Source of the DNA: Hemileia vastatrix | Taxonomy: Eukaryota > Basidiomycota > Pucciniomycetes > Pucciniales > Zaghouaniaceae | Length of the DNA: 64,000 nucleotides | Assembly: GCA_030280995.1 (NCBI GenBank) | Contig: JASXTE010000004.1 | Location: 39,984,797-40,048,796, forward strand | Reading direction: 5' to 3' | In this document: positions 1 to 10,840 of the stretch, one piece after another | Position numbering within the stretch: the stretch's first letter is position 1 | Layout of the letters: each line of letters starts with the position of its first letter | Program-made: the position numbers and the translations under genes | Notes under the pieces: generated by a model | Database searches by the model: none | Told to the model about the DNA's origin: nothing | What the model saw: the letters and a program-made list of their open reading frames with translations, nothing else

Positions 1-540
1 TGAGTTTCTCATACATTGCCTTTAACAAATTGGAGCTGAAAGTAATTACCCTATTTGATACTATACTTTCATGAAATACATGCAACTTCCAGACATGCAC
101 CACTATTAAGTCTGCAATACCTTCCGATGTAACCTTTGTAGTTGTGGGGACAAAACGCTCCATCTTGGTGCAGCAGTAAACCACTGTGAGGATAGAAATC
201 TTTCCTTGAGACTTGGGTAGCTCCTCTATAAGATCATAAGAGAGTTCCTTCCATGGATTCTTGGGTATTCTTCATATATTTAGTGGTGTGGCTGTTGGGC
301 TGACCTTTTTACTCTGGAAAAAGTCACAGGCCACTACATAGCACTGGAAATATGCCTTCATTGACTCATAGTAGAAGTTGTGAATTAACAGCTCCATTTT
401 CTTCAGTTGTCCTGTGTTTCCTGTCATTGGGGAGTCATGCCTTGATCTTACTACTTGCCTCTTGAGCTCTTCATTATTTGGAACTACTATTCTCAAATTC
501 CAATACAGTGCTTCCTCTTTCAGGTGATATTCCTCCAATC
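1..540 (-). pseudogene. Element A integrase (zinc domain and partial core)
   Basis: Integrase inserts the element cDNA into host DNA. The zinc domain lies at about 272-538, with a sequence like the H2C2 region: RHDSPMTG, then NFYYESMKAYFQCYVVACDFF. The helix spacing is right, but the second histidine position is degenerate. The catalytic core follows in 1-270. Compared with element B, the first catalytic Asp (TVVD in B) reads TVVY here, and the second (MVSD in B) reads IVSN. Both active-site acids are therefore gone. The rest lies outside the window. Confidence 0.75.
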
Positions 541-676
541 CTTTCCTTAGATAAAAGTGCCTTAACTAAATCCTGCACTCCCTCATCTTTTTACTGCCCT
601 CTTGTTACCCATTCCACCAAATCCTCATCTTCCAATTCCGCCTCATCTAGGATTACACCCTCTTCAAGGTCCCCCT

Positions 677-2110
677 TCAACAAGGTTTCACCAACAGTAT
701 GCAGATGGTTTGGAGCTGGGCAAAATTCAGGATATTGTGATAATGCATCTGGTTTGCCACTTTTTTTCCTGGTCCAAATTGAACAGCAAAATTAATACTG
801 CTTAGAAGTTCTTCCCAGTGAGCTTTCCAGAAAGACAATTTTTTAGTAGTCAGGAAGGTTTCTAAGTTTTTGTGATCCATGTAGATAAGAACTTGTAACC
901 AGTGTGGTCATCCTTCTAAATAGTGGCACCAGTTGTGTAAAGACTCTTCTAGTTCCAATAGCTCCTTATCATATATTTCATAGTTTAATTCAGTGCCTAG
1001 AAGTGTACATGACAAATATTCTACTGGGTAAGAAACTTTCAGCATCATATTAAGATAATACTGCACCTAGTGCAAAGTCTGAGAAGTTACAATCTAGGAC
1101 AAATAGCATTAGTAAGTCTGGGGTCTCAAGAATAGGGGCTCATACAAATTGTCTTTTTAGGTAGTCAAAAAATTTTTGTTGACTACTTGTCAAAGTGAAT
1201 TTAACTTCCTTTTTTGTGAGGTCATTCAGTGATCAGTAGATGTGGGATTAATTTTTAGTAAAGCAGCTGTAAAAGTTTTCAAATCCTAAGAAGGACTGGA
1301 GCTCCTTTACTGATTCTGTTTGTGGACACTCTGATACTTCCTTTAACTTCTCCTGATCCATTTCCACACTATCCTTTGAAATTATTATCCCCAAGAAGCG
1401 GTTTTCACTTACTGAGAAGACACATTTTTCTGGTCTCAACCATACTTGTGCCTCCCTCAAGTGCTGCAAACAATCCTTCACACATATCTGGTGTTCCTCC
1501 ATTGTTCTGGAGTAAATAAAGATGTCTTCCAGATATACTGCTACATCTATCCCTATTTTATCCCTGAAGATGCTATTGGTGAAGTGTTGGAAAGTTACCG
1601 GAACAATACATAAACCAAATGGTGTTACCAACCATTTAAAATGACCAAATTTGGGGCAAAATTCAAGTTTGAGTTCATATCTTTCTTTCACACATATGTT
1701 GTGGTAACCTCCTCTTTGTTCTAAGGATGTGAAAGCTTCTGTACCCTGAAGAATAGCAATCAGCTCACTAGTTAAAAGAAGGGGGTATTTATTTTTACCT
1801 TTCAGTGCATTTAACCTTTTGAAATCAATGCATGGTCTCAGTTATCCATTATTTTTACCTTCAAAGATCACAGGAGCAGCCAAGGAAGATTTTGATTCTC
1901 TGATGAGGCCATTTTTAAATTTTCATCAATCATCTCTTTTAGTGCTTTTGAATCCAAAGTTGACAATGAGATTATGCAGCTAAATTGAGGAGTTGCATCT
2001 AGCATCAGATCAATAGAAAAGCTGTATGGTTGTTGAGGTGGCAGGGTCTTGACTTATCCATCTTTAAACAGTGGTAAGAGCTCCCAATAAGCTTAAGGGA
2101 CCATTTACTT
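677..2110 (-). pseudogene. Element A reverse transcriptase and RNase H
   Basis: The best-preserved piece is 1248-1691 (147 residues). It carries the RT palm: WLVTPFGLC, then VYLEDIFIYS where active elements have YxDD. The catalytic pair reads ED, so one acid is altered though still acidic. It continues through the thumb and connection (FLGIIISKD, then ELQSFLGFENFY). Upstream fragments at 1690-2110 hold RGGYHNI and the start of the fingers. RNase H-like sequence with a FGPGKKVANQMH segment lies at 677-880. Stops and frameshifts separate the parts. Same family as the RT in element B. Confidence 0.8.
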
Positions 2111-2209
2111 GAGGATTTTTGTTGGATTTGAGGACTGTACCCTAGCTAAAATCTTAGAAGATATTTTCTATGCTGTTGTGTTGCATTCCAGTTATGCCTC
2201 TACCATAAG

Positions 2210-2570
2210 GGCCCCCTCCAAGTCCTGAAACTTAGCATCAATAGAAAGTTTTAGCTCTTGCAGCAATTCTACTTATGATAATAAAACACCAGAATACTTA
2301 CTTGGGGGGCCAGGGGGGTAATATTTTATCTGCACAATTCCCCTGTCTATCTTCTGTCTTCCTCCATCCTTGCTGCACCTTGTCCTCTTGTTACACTTCA
2401 CTCCTTCTATGGCTCTTTCTGGAGCTACCTGTTGGTGAACCATCCCCAGCCTTCTTCTTAGAGTCAAGAGAAAGCATCAGCTCTGGAGGCAAGACAACTG
2501 ATGATAACAAAACATCACAAGACTTTTCAAGATGGGCCAGGGGGCCAACACTTTAGTGCCAGTGTTCCCT
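2210..2570 (-). repeat. Duplicated linker between protease and RT of element A
   Basis: Two imperfect copies of a segment with a purine-rich GGGGGGCCAGGGGGG-like core lie about 220 bases apart (around 2290-2330 and 2505-2560), each next to a GATAATAAAAC/GATAACAAAAC stretch. The same duplication occurs at the equivalent place in element B (9230-9600), so it predates both insertions. It would encode an acidic, low-complexity linker. No domain is recognised. Confidence 0.5.
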
Positions 2571-4028
2571 TTCCTTCCTACTTTAATTTTCATTTCTTTC
2601 CAGTCAATGTTAGGTTTGTACTGGTACAGACATTTCATCCCCAGTGCCATTTAACGCTGGTCTTTCAGGTTTTTTGGGTATGCATTTCACTGAGATTCAC
2701 TTTCATTGCACCAGAATCTGCAAAAAACCTTTTCTCTTACTACTAATTCCCCACATGGTTATCCATCAAAAATACTTAGATGCCTGGTGCTTTCGAATGT
2801 TTCTTTTTTTGTTTTATTTCTCTGTAAATACTTATTGGAAATTAAAAATTCTGCGGCTCCACAGTCCAGCTGGGCTCATACATTTGTTGTGGAATCAAGG
2901 GTCATTAAAGGAAAGTTCAGTATAATAAAATTATAATTTACTTCAGGTGGCTTACACACTGATAATTATTCTACTAAATTCACCTAATCCAGTCCCTCTT
3001 CTCTGCTCAAGGAGGGCACAAAATTCACTCCCAAGCACTCTCTTTTACCTGTGACTTACATGTGCTATCCTCCACTTCACTAACCCTGATTTCCCCTCTA
3101 CACTCCCTTTCCAAGTAACTACTTCTTCCACACCTTAGAAACAAAAATTTTCTCATGCCCCTTTGGTATTCTTCATCTGAAAGCCTTTTTCTCCCACTAG
3201 GATCCATGAATTATCTGTGTCAATATATATGGCATTTGGTTCCCAGGGGCTGGCACCACTTGATGAGGCATAGTTGCACCACTGACAAGCACCACTTCAG
3301 CCATCCATTTGTTTATGCATAAAATCATTATCAATTTGGATAGCTAGCTGCATGGGTGCTTGTAGAGATCTTCGAAAAGGGTTACTGATTAAGGCATTTC
3401 TGATTCTTGGTGAGAGCCCATTCCTGAAGTGAAACATGAGTGCTTCTTCTCCCCATGGTGTGAGGTAGCTGGTGTGGCTTGGGAACTCTGACACATACTT
3501 GGCCACTGAATTTCTCTGGATTAATTAGTTAAACACCTGCTCTGAGGCTGTGGCCACATTAGAATCACCAAAAGCTAGCTCAAATTCTGTCATGAACTGG
3601 AAAAAAGTTGTTTCCACATTGTAACCTCTAAGGAGTTCTTTTTTATATAGCCTTTCACAGCATGCTACCTTGTCTGTGAGGTAAGATATTGCAAATAAAA
3701 TTTCTGATCACTCATCTGGGAGCTGTTTACCATTGAGGAGGACATAGAGGTTTACCTGTGATGCATACTTATCTGTCTAGGGGCCTCTCTTTCCATCAAT
3801 GATTTCTGGGACTACATACATTGGGCCTTTTCTGGGTGATGCTAGTGTGGTGGGAAGTGCCTGTGCTTTTGCTTCAGCAGTGTCAAATTTTGCCGCTGTG
3901 GGGCCACAATTTGAGAATTTTTTCTCTGCTACACATTCCATGAGTCTGTAATTCTGTTCTTGTAAGCTTTCCATCTGCTCCTGCATTGCAGCAAGGATCA
4001 CTGCATTGGATTGACCTAAGGGGTTCAC
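2570..4028 (-). pseudogene. Element A gag and protease remnants
   Basis: Gag forms the particle and binds the RNA. The start region (3777-4028) has a short coiled-coil-like segment, MQEQMESLQEQNYRLMECV, almost the same as in element B. The expected ATG is GTG here, so the start codon is lost. A capsid-like part (ATKYVSEF-type, FHFRNGLSPRIRNAL) lies at 3297-3506. The nucleocapsid at 3025-3207 has the SDEEYQR motif followed by a ruined CCHC knuckle, of which little more than LRCGRS is left. Protease remnants follow down to about 2570 with no clear DTG motif. Confidence 0.75.
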
Positions 4029-4067
4029 GATTCCTTTGTAGTGAAAAAGTTATAGATCATACAAAAT

Positions 4068-4250
4068 GTTAAGACCTAAAAGGGAGGACTAATACTAATG
4101 CTAAGACTATTAAAAGATGGGACTGAATATTCTGATACAGCAGTGAGACTAACTAGACTGGCTATTTTGGGGCTGCAAAAAGTAAGGGTTACAACTATGG
4201 GAGACTAAAAAGTAATTGGATTACTAAATAAGTTTTCTAATAAGGAGGGC
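4068..4250 (-). repeat. Partial 5' LTR of element A
   Basis: The reverse complement ends in GGTCTTAACA, like the LTR ends of element B (TTCTTAACA, TTTTAACA). It shares with B's LTR the blocks AACTTATxTAGTAATCCAATTACT and TCACTG(C/A)TGTATC (quoted as short blocks with variable positions). Only about 180 of 315 bases remain; the 5' part is missing at the border with X1. Confidence 0.75.
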
Positions 4251-5639
4251 CCCACATAACATGTACCTTAAGATCCCTTTAGTCAATTTCCCTTTTTCCT
4301 GCCTATTACAATGCATGGCATCCATAGCAATCCTCCTCCTACACTCTCAATCCAAATCCCAAAAACCCCCTCATCAATACTTGGCACACACCCCTCACTG
4401 ATATTTGAAACATTTTATTGCAAAATTTTAACCAGGCACGTTTTTTTCCCTTGTTTTTTTATGTTTTCAACCTTTAATCTCTTTTCTTTTAACAAAACAG
4501 TTTCATGATACCTCCCAGAAAATTCAACACTCAGAAGGCATCTCAAAAAATGCTTCATCACAAAGATCTTCCCATAATGCAAGCCCCTCACCTGATAAAT
4601 CAAAGTCTGGAAAGCTAAAAAAGGAATATTATCTCATAATCATCAACATCCTCAAAATTAAATCAAATTATGATGCATTTTTTGGATGTGAGAAGTCCAC
4701 CTTCATCAAAGGTCAATGGCTTCTTGTTGGTGGAAAATGAAGAAAAAAATAAAACAAAAGGGAGAATTGAAATCAATCCTAATCAAATGAAGGAGAGGTC
4801 TAAAAGTTATAAATAAAAATAAAAAAAGGATCATTTAACATCCACTTTCACAGGCTTAAGTATTTATGATGGTGGGTTGGAGAATGGAATTACTATTTTT
4901 TCTAAAATTCTCTATGTCATGTGTCCTCTCTATGAGGAAACAGAAGTCCTTTTTGGTTCCCAATTTAATAGTTACTTTTAATCTTATCCTAAATACTTAT
5001 ATCATGAGATTCTAATAACACCATTTTTCCTTACTAGACTCTAAAATATTTCACTTTTAGAATTTCAGATAGTAAAATAATACTAATACCTGTGGAAAAA
5101 TTCTAATTACCAACATACTTTTATCACCTCACCACCAATTTGCATTTCTAAATAAAGCTAAGTCAAAAAAATTCTATATCTGTATGAAAAAATTGGCAAT
5201 ACCCTCCTCTGCATTATATTGAGGTAAGGGGTGGGTATCACCATAATGTTTCCAAGTTATCAGTTTTGCTTGTCAGATTTGAAAATTTTGCAATACCCTC
5301 CCCTGAATTTTATTGAAGTAAGTGGTGCAACTCACCAAAATATAATATAATTATATAAATTAATAAATAAATAAATAAATAAGATAAGTCAAATTTACTA
5401 GTTCTAAATTAATGATAATTCCTCAAACCAAATTGCAGATCAAGTCTAGAAACTAGGTTTGGAACTTTTCCAAGGTATAGGCTAGAGGAACCCAATAAAA
5501 CACACTAATTTTATCATGATTACCATTTATAAAACACAAGTTCCTGTGTAAACTACTTTAGTTTAGCAAATTTAAATATCAGATTTATTTATTAAAAATT
5601 TATGAAAAAATAATTAATATTTGATGAATTTAAAAATCC

Positions 5640-5765
5640 CAAAAAATTTTATCTACCTAAAGTTTTATTAACTTTATTACTTTTACCATCTTTTTTTACC
5701 TTATTGATTTGTTGGATTAATGTTTGACTGATCTGATAAGAGCAGCCAAAATGAGTGAAGGTTTA
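5640..5765 (-). pseudogene. X1 remnant of the TET-like oxygenase C-terminus
   Basis: Read on the minus strand, this gives HFGCSYQISQTLIQQINKV, then KDGKSNK and NKTL. It corresponds to HFGCSFQISHKLIQRINKV and KEGKVNR in the oxygenase-like gene of X2 (58428-59084). It shows that the gene was already part of this transposon family before the two copies diverged. The metal-binding part has been deleted or scrambled in this copy. Its orientation relative to the transposase is flipped by the inversion. Confidence 0.65.
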
Positions 5766-6921
5766 GACATATGAAATTGTAAGAAAAAGAAAAAAACACA
5801 CCTTGATGAAAGGAAAGATTAATAAGTATAGATAAATGTAGTTTGAGGAATCTGGAAGGATAAAGAAATGATGTAAATGTTATGATATTCATTATTAAAT
5901 AAATAAAAGTGAAATTTTGAAAAAATTCTCAACTTTAATGGTCAATATCTCATCAAACACTGAACCAAATTCAAATCCATTTGTTGGAAATGAAATATGG
6001 CGTTTAGGAGAATCTTCAGTTAAAAGGAAATTAGATTCAAATAAGCCTAACCCTAATTCCAACTCTGATTTTCATAAATTTACAAAAACTTAAAAAGTGA
6101 TGATGAAAATGAAAACATGAGAAGTTGAATAAGTCCACTTTTATTCATATAAGAGTCCTGCATATATTTAAGTGTGAACCTTGTATAGAAAGAAAGAGAT
6201 ATCATTTAAGCATGAAAAAAGGCAATTTAACTTACCTTGATTGAAAGGTAGGAAAAATAGAGTGAGAAAGAGTGAAGTTGGAATTTGATAGAAATTGGAT
6301 ATGGATCAAGTGAAATGCTTAAAGAATGTGTAATGTATGTGTTTCAATGACATGGAACCAAAAAAAAGTGAAATAGGGTAAAAAGGGGATAATGACCATG
6401 CCAAGGAGGGATTAATAGTAGGATGATGGAGCTAAAAAAAGAAAGAAAAGAGGGAATGAAAAAAAGTTAATTTTACCTTTAAAATGAAAAACAAAACAAC
6501 TTACCAAAAAAATGAGAAGAAACAGGAAAGGAAAAAAAGAATAAAAATAACAATTAGCAATTATAAAAACAAAAAGGAAAAAAATGACTTATCTGGAGAA
6601 ATATGTTGAGAAAAAAATAGACTTCAAATTCTTTGAGAGATATTTGAGGAGATCAGGAAAAGGATATGAGGGATGAAAGAAAAAATAACGTCTGAAAAAT
6701 TATGTGATAGCTGAAAATATGTGATTTCATGTTGAGGTGGTGAAGAAAAGCAAATGAGACAGGGAAAAAAAGACTTTCACTGAAAATTCAAAATAAAATT
6801 CAATATACAAAAATAAAATTACAAAACCAAGAGTATAATACAAGTAATTTGATCATTTGAAGAGTATGAAAAATAAATTAAAAGGGTTGTGTTGAGAAAT
6901 GTTGGAGTATTATTGGCATAA

Positions 6922-7230
6922 TTATTGAGCATATCCCAGTGGGAAGTATGATTTGTGAATCAAAAGAAGGTAGTAATATAACTGTCTAAAACTGGGTACA
7001 GATAGGTTAAGAAGTTTTTGGATGGCATACTTAGTGGTATGAAGTACTTGAAGCTTTTTTGGAAGAAGGTAACTTTTCCTGGCCATTTTTGATAAAAATA
7101 GAAAATCTTCTTCAAGATCTGAATCAGAATCACAATCAGAGTCCAAAAAGAAACCAAGAGCTATGAAATTCATTGCTTGATGTATCTTATCACAATTTGA
7201 GAGAAAGGAAGGAATAACTCTTATATGGTA
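6922..7230 (-). pseudogene. X1 remnant of Harbinger-like transposase, N-terminus
   Basis: The translation has an acidic run (DSDCDSDSDLEEDF) followed by LSKMARKSYLLPKK, LQVLHTTKYAIQKLL and PSFRQLY. These match the X2 transposase (DSDSDSDLEEDF, LSKMDTKRYLLPRK, PSFRQLF) almost codon for codon. After PSFRQLY the homology stops, and no DDE core is visible. It is the start of a dead transposase gene. Confidence 0.75.
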
Positions 7231-7446
7231 TAAAAATGTAAATAATGTACAATTTTTTGATTTATAATGTTTTATGCTGCAGAGTGCTTCATGTGAATGA
7301 GATGATGCTGACAAATCAGTGAAATGAGATTTTATGGTGAAATCAGAATGTTTGGTTGAGAAATTGTGGATTTAAGTAAAATAAGTGAGTTATTTCACTT
7401 TTGAAATCCACCAGTGTTAGGGCTTGTGTGTTTTAGAGATCTACAC

Positions 7447-7763
7447 TTTTGGAATTTGGTTGATAGGTGAGGAGGAGGAGCGCTATGGGTGCTATGCATT
7501 GTGGGAGGCAGAAGAGAAGATATTGCATAGAAGGTTATATGAGGCAAGTGCTGTGGAGAGCTCCTCATCAGAAAACTTATCTAGTAATACAATTACTCTC
7601 TTGTCTCACTGATGTATCCAGAATAGTCAGTCCTGTCTTCCCTCACTGTTGATAGTCTCAACATAGTCAGTCTTAGTTAGCCTCACTTCTGTATCCAGGA
7701 TAGTCAGTCCTGTATAAGGCTAGAATTAGCGCTAGTATTAGTTGGCCTTCTTAGGTTTTAACA
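7447..7763 (+). repeat. 5' LTR of element B
   Basis: 317 bases, alignable throughout with 12249-12563. It starts TTTTGG (TGTTAGG in the 3' copy, so the terminal TG is mutated) and ends TTTTAACA. It holds repeated GTATCCAGxATAGTCAGTC blocks. The primer-binding region should follow at 7764, but I recognise no tRNA match in TTTTCTCCAATC. Confidence 0.85.
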
Positions 7764-7800
7764 TTTTCTCCAATCATAATTGGAACACTACTGAAGAACA

Positions 7801-8790
7801 ATGAGCCCCTCAGATCAACCTGAGGCAAAAATCCTTGCTGCAATGCAAGAGCAGATGGCATACTTGCAAGAACAAAATTTCAGAATCATGGAATGTCTAG
7901 CGGAGGAAGGGCCCTCATATTGCATCCCACAGAAGAAGAATTAGACTCTGCTGAAGCCAAGTCACAGGAACCTCCTAAAACACCAGTGCCACTTGTTGAA
8001 GGTCCAAAGATTTCAGTCCCAGAAATCTTTGATGAAATGCAAGGCCCCCTGGTGGATCATTATGCATTGCAGATGAACCTTTATGTCCTGCTCAACAGCA
8101 ATCAGTTTCCAGATGAGAAATCAAAAATTGGGTTTGCAATATTTTACCTCACAGATGAGGTGGAATGCTGGGCAAGGCCATATACAAAGGAACTTCTTGG
8201 AAATGGAAAGTTGAAAACAGATTTCTGTAAGTTCATTGAAGAATTTTAATTAGAATTTGGTGATGCCAATGTGGCCACAACCTCGGAGCACGCTCTCAGC
8301 CAATTATTACAGAAACACTCTTTTGCCAGGTATGTGTCAGAATTCTGGGGCCATTCCAGCTATATTAAAACATGGGGAAAATGAGAACTCATTTTTTACT
8401 ATAGAAATGGGATCTCACAAAAAATCAGGAGTTCCATAATAAGTCACCCTCATCCAACCCCCCCCAATTGTTAGTGGAACTTGAAATACAAATCAATAAC
8501 CAATTTAAAAATCAGCGAATGCATGGTTTGAGTGATGCTCCTCAGTGGTGCAACTATTCTTTGTCAAACAGGGCCAGCTCCAGTGAGCCAAATGCCATGA
8601 ATATTGATTCCATCAATGCATGCAGCACTATTGGGAAGAGGAGGCTATCTGATGAGGAATATCAGAGGTATATGAGAAAGGGCTGTGCCCCAAATGTGGG
8701 AGTGGTGGTCATTTTAAAAGGGAATTAAGAGGGAGAATCAAGGTTAGTGAGATGGAGGATAGCACAGTAGAGGCTCAGGTAAAAGACAGC
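7801..8790 (+). pseudogene. Element B gag
   Basis: Translation starts at ATG 7801 with MSPSDQPEAKILAAMQEQM, a short coiled-coil-like start. A frameshift at about 7900 moves the frame. The capsid part (EEELDSAEAKSQEPP, then PEIFDEMQGPLVDHYALQM and YLTDEVECWARPY) runs to a stop at about 8247. The rest continues (QKIRSSIIS, NAMNIDS, RRLSDEEYQRYMRKG). The zinc knuckle reads CPKCGSGGHFKREL: the last ligand of CX2CX4HX4C is Leu instead of Cys. A typical chromovirus gag with about three breaks. Confidence 0.8.
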
Positions 8791-9170
8791 TCTCAGGAGT
8801 GAAGGTTGTGCCATCCTTGAGCAGATTAGAGGGAAAGAATAAGGGTGATTCAGTAGAAGAATTATCAGAATGTGAACCACTTGAAGTAAATGATAATTGT
8901 ATTATACTGGACTTTCCTTTAATTACACCTGAACCCACATCAAATGTACAAGCCCTACTGGACTGTTTTTACAGAGAAAGAAAAAGAAAAATTGTACCAC
9001 CCCAGGTGTATAATTATGTATGATGGATCCCCAAGTGGGGGAGGAGAAGTAAAAGAGAAGGTTTTGTGCAGATTATGGTGTTATGGAAGGGAGTCTCAAT
9101 GTAAGGCATATGCTACAAACCTGAAGGACCAGTACAACATGGTACTGGGTATGACATGGCTGGAGCAATA
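8790..9170 (+). pseudogene. Element B protease region
   Basis: The segment ends with YNMVLGMTWLEQ and a stop. This resembles the conserved end of Ty3-type aspartic proteases (a VILGMxWL motif). Upstream, NVQALLDCFY stands where the active-site (D[ST]G) segment would be expected, but no intact DSG or DTG triad is visible. The enzyme would cut the Gag-Pol precursor; this copy looks inactive. Confidence 0.55.
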
Positions 9171-9229
9171 AAACACATGCATTTACTGGAAGGGAAAGAA
9201 GGTTTATATGGGAAGTAAAGGAAACCCTG

Positions 9230-9665
9230 GCACTAAAGTATAGGCCCCCTGGCCTCTATAGGGGTCAGGACCTCATCCTGGAGTCTTCTGATGTTCTTTG
9301 TATCATCAGTTGACTTACCACAAGAACTGATGCTTACTCTTAATTCTAAGCAGAAGGCTTGGGATGGGGCACCAGCAGGGAGCACCAGAGAGGACCAAAG
9401 AAGAGATGAAAGACAACAAAAAGAGGAGAAGGAAGAAGATGGAAAGGTGGATGGCACAGGGAAAGAATTTTCCCTCTGGCCCCTTTGGGGGTCAAGGGCC
9501 TCTTCTGGAGATTCTCCTGGTGTTTTATTATCATCAGTAGACTTGCTTCCAGAACTGAAACTTTCTCTTGATGCTAAGTTTCAGGACTTTGAGGGGGAGC
9601 TTGAGGAAGAGGAAGAACTGGAATGCAATGCAACAGCATGGAAAATATTTGTTAAGATTTCAGCT
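9230..9665 (+). repeat. Duplicated acidic linker of element B
   Basis: Two imperfect copies about 230 bases apart: one with GTATCATCAGTTGACTTACC, the other with TTATCATCAGTAGACTTGCT. Each encodes SSVDLxxELxLxLxxK and is preceded by a purine-rich GGGGTCA(A/G)G(G/A)xCCTC block. Between them lies an acidic and basic run (REDQRRDERQQKEEKEEDGK). It is the counterpart of 2210-2570 in element A. Probably a flexible linker before RT; no known fold recognised. Confidence 0.5.
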
Positions 9666-10840
9666 AAGGTCTAGTCCTCAAATCCAACAAAAATACTCAA
9701 GGAAATGATCCCTGAAGCCTATTAGGAGTTCATACCACTGTTTAAAGATGGAGGGGTCACAACTCTTTATTTTGAATGGTTGGTTATGCCATTTGGTCCA
9801 TTTAATGAGCCTTCCACTTTCCAACACTTCACCAATAGAAAATTTAGAGACAGAATAGGAATAGATGCAGTGGTATACCTAAAAAACATCTCAATTCACT
9901 CCAGATCAATGGTGGATCACCAGATGGAAGTAAAGGACTGTTTTCAGTGCTTGAGGGAGGCCCAGGTATGGTAAAAATCAGAAAGATGTGTCTTCTCAGT
10001 GAGTGAAACTCCCTACCTGGGTATGATCATTTCAAAGAATAGGGTGAAAATGGACCATGAGAGAGTAAAGGCAGTAACAGAGTGGCCAACACCAGTATCA
10101 GCAAAGGAGCTCCAGTAATTTCTAGGCTTTGAAAATTTTTATTGCCATTTTATTGAAAAATTTTCCCACATTTTCTGACCATTGCACAACCTCACAAAGA
10201 AAGAAGCCAAATTTATCTGGAAAAGTATCCAACAACATGTGTTTGACTTCCTGAAAAGAAAATTTGTGATAGCCCCTATTTTTTTGATCCCTGACTTATT
10301 AAAGCCATTTTTTCTGGAATGAAACTGCTCAGATTTTGCCTAGGTGCAGTATTAGCCCAATAAAATGCTGGAAATTTCTTACACCCAGTAGCTTATTTGT
10401 CATAAACACTGCTAGGATCCAAATTAAACTATGAAATATATGATAAGGAGTTATTGGAACTAGTTGAAGAAGTATGCACCAGGCACCAATATTTAGAAGG
10501 AGTGATTCACTGGCTACAAGCTATTATTTACCCAGATCATAAAAATATGGAAACCTTCCTGACCACAAAGAAGTTGACTTGCCAGTTGGTGCACTTGGAT
10601 GAGCTGCGAAAGAGCATTAATTTTGTTGTTGCATTCCAACCAGGCAAAACAATTGAAAAACCTGATGAGCTATCACAACGTCCTGACTTGTGCCCAGCAC
10701 CGGGCCAGATATATACTGTTGGCACAATGTTATTGAAGGGGGACCTTGAAGAGGAGGTAATCCTAGATGAGGTGGAATTTTTAGATGAGAATTTGATGGA
10801 ATGGGTAAGGAGGGGGAAGGAAAGGGATGAAGGAGTGTAG
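9666..10840 (+). pseudogene. Element B reverse transcriptase and RNase H
   Basis: RT copies the element RNA into DNA and RNase H removes the RNA strand. After a start like that of A (LKEMIPEAY), the sequence jumps from LFKDGG to WLVMPFGPF. About 350 bases of fingers and palm present in A are missing. The active-site motif reads VYLKNISIHS instead of YxDD, so both aspartates are lost. Thumb-like sequence follows to about 10130. RNase H is represented by 10454-10840 (LVEEVCTRHQYLEG, NMETFLTTKKL, then VAFQPGKTIEKPDELSQRPD). Several stops interrupt it. Confidence 0.8.

Larger units (their letters stand above)
1..4250 (-). mobile_element. Element A: degenerate Ty3/gypsy chromovirus, truncated
   Basis: An LTR retrotransposon read on the minus strand: a partial 5' LTR near 4068-4250, then gag, protease, reverse transcriptase, RNase H and integrase, leaving the window at position 1 inside the integrase core. 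The order PR-RT-RH-IN defines Ty3/gypsy. Its proteins align region by region with element B (7447-12563), so A and B are one family on opposite strands. Every domain is broken by stops and frameshifts, so it is a dead copy. It abuts the Harbinger-like relic X1 at about 4250; the LTR is cut there, so the order of the two events is unclear. Confidence 0.85.
4254..7446. mobile_element. X1: relic of a PIF/Harbinger-like DNA transposon, internally inverted
   Basis: This stretch is a decayed relative of X2 (56772-60498). The left part (about 4300-4480, with CAATACTTGGCACACACCCC) and the right part (about 6880-7446, with the transposase start) match X2 in the same orientation. The centre (about 4880-6860) matches X2 57100-59600 in reverse, so an inversion occurred in one lineage. 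The right terminal repeat lies beyond element B at 12564-12604. No clean left terminus is visible near 4254. The rest is AT-rich and holds no open gene beyond the two remnants listed. Confidence 0.7.
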
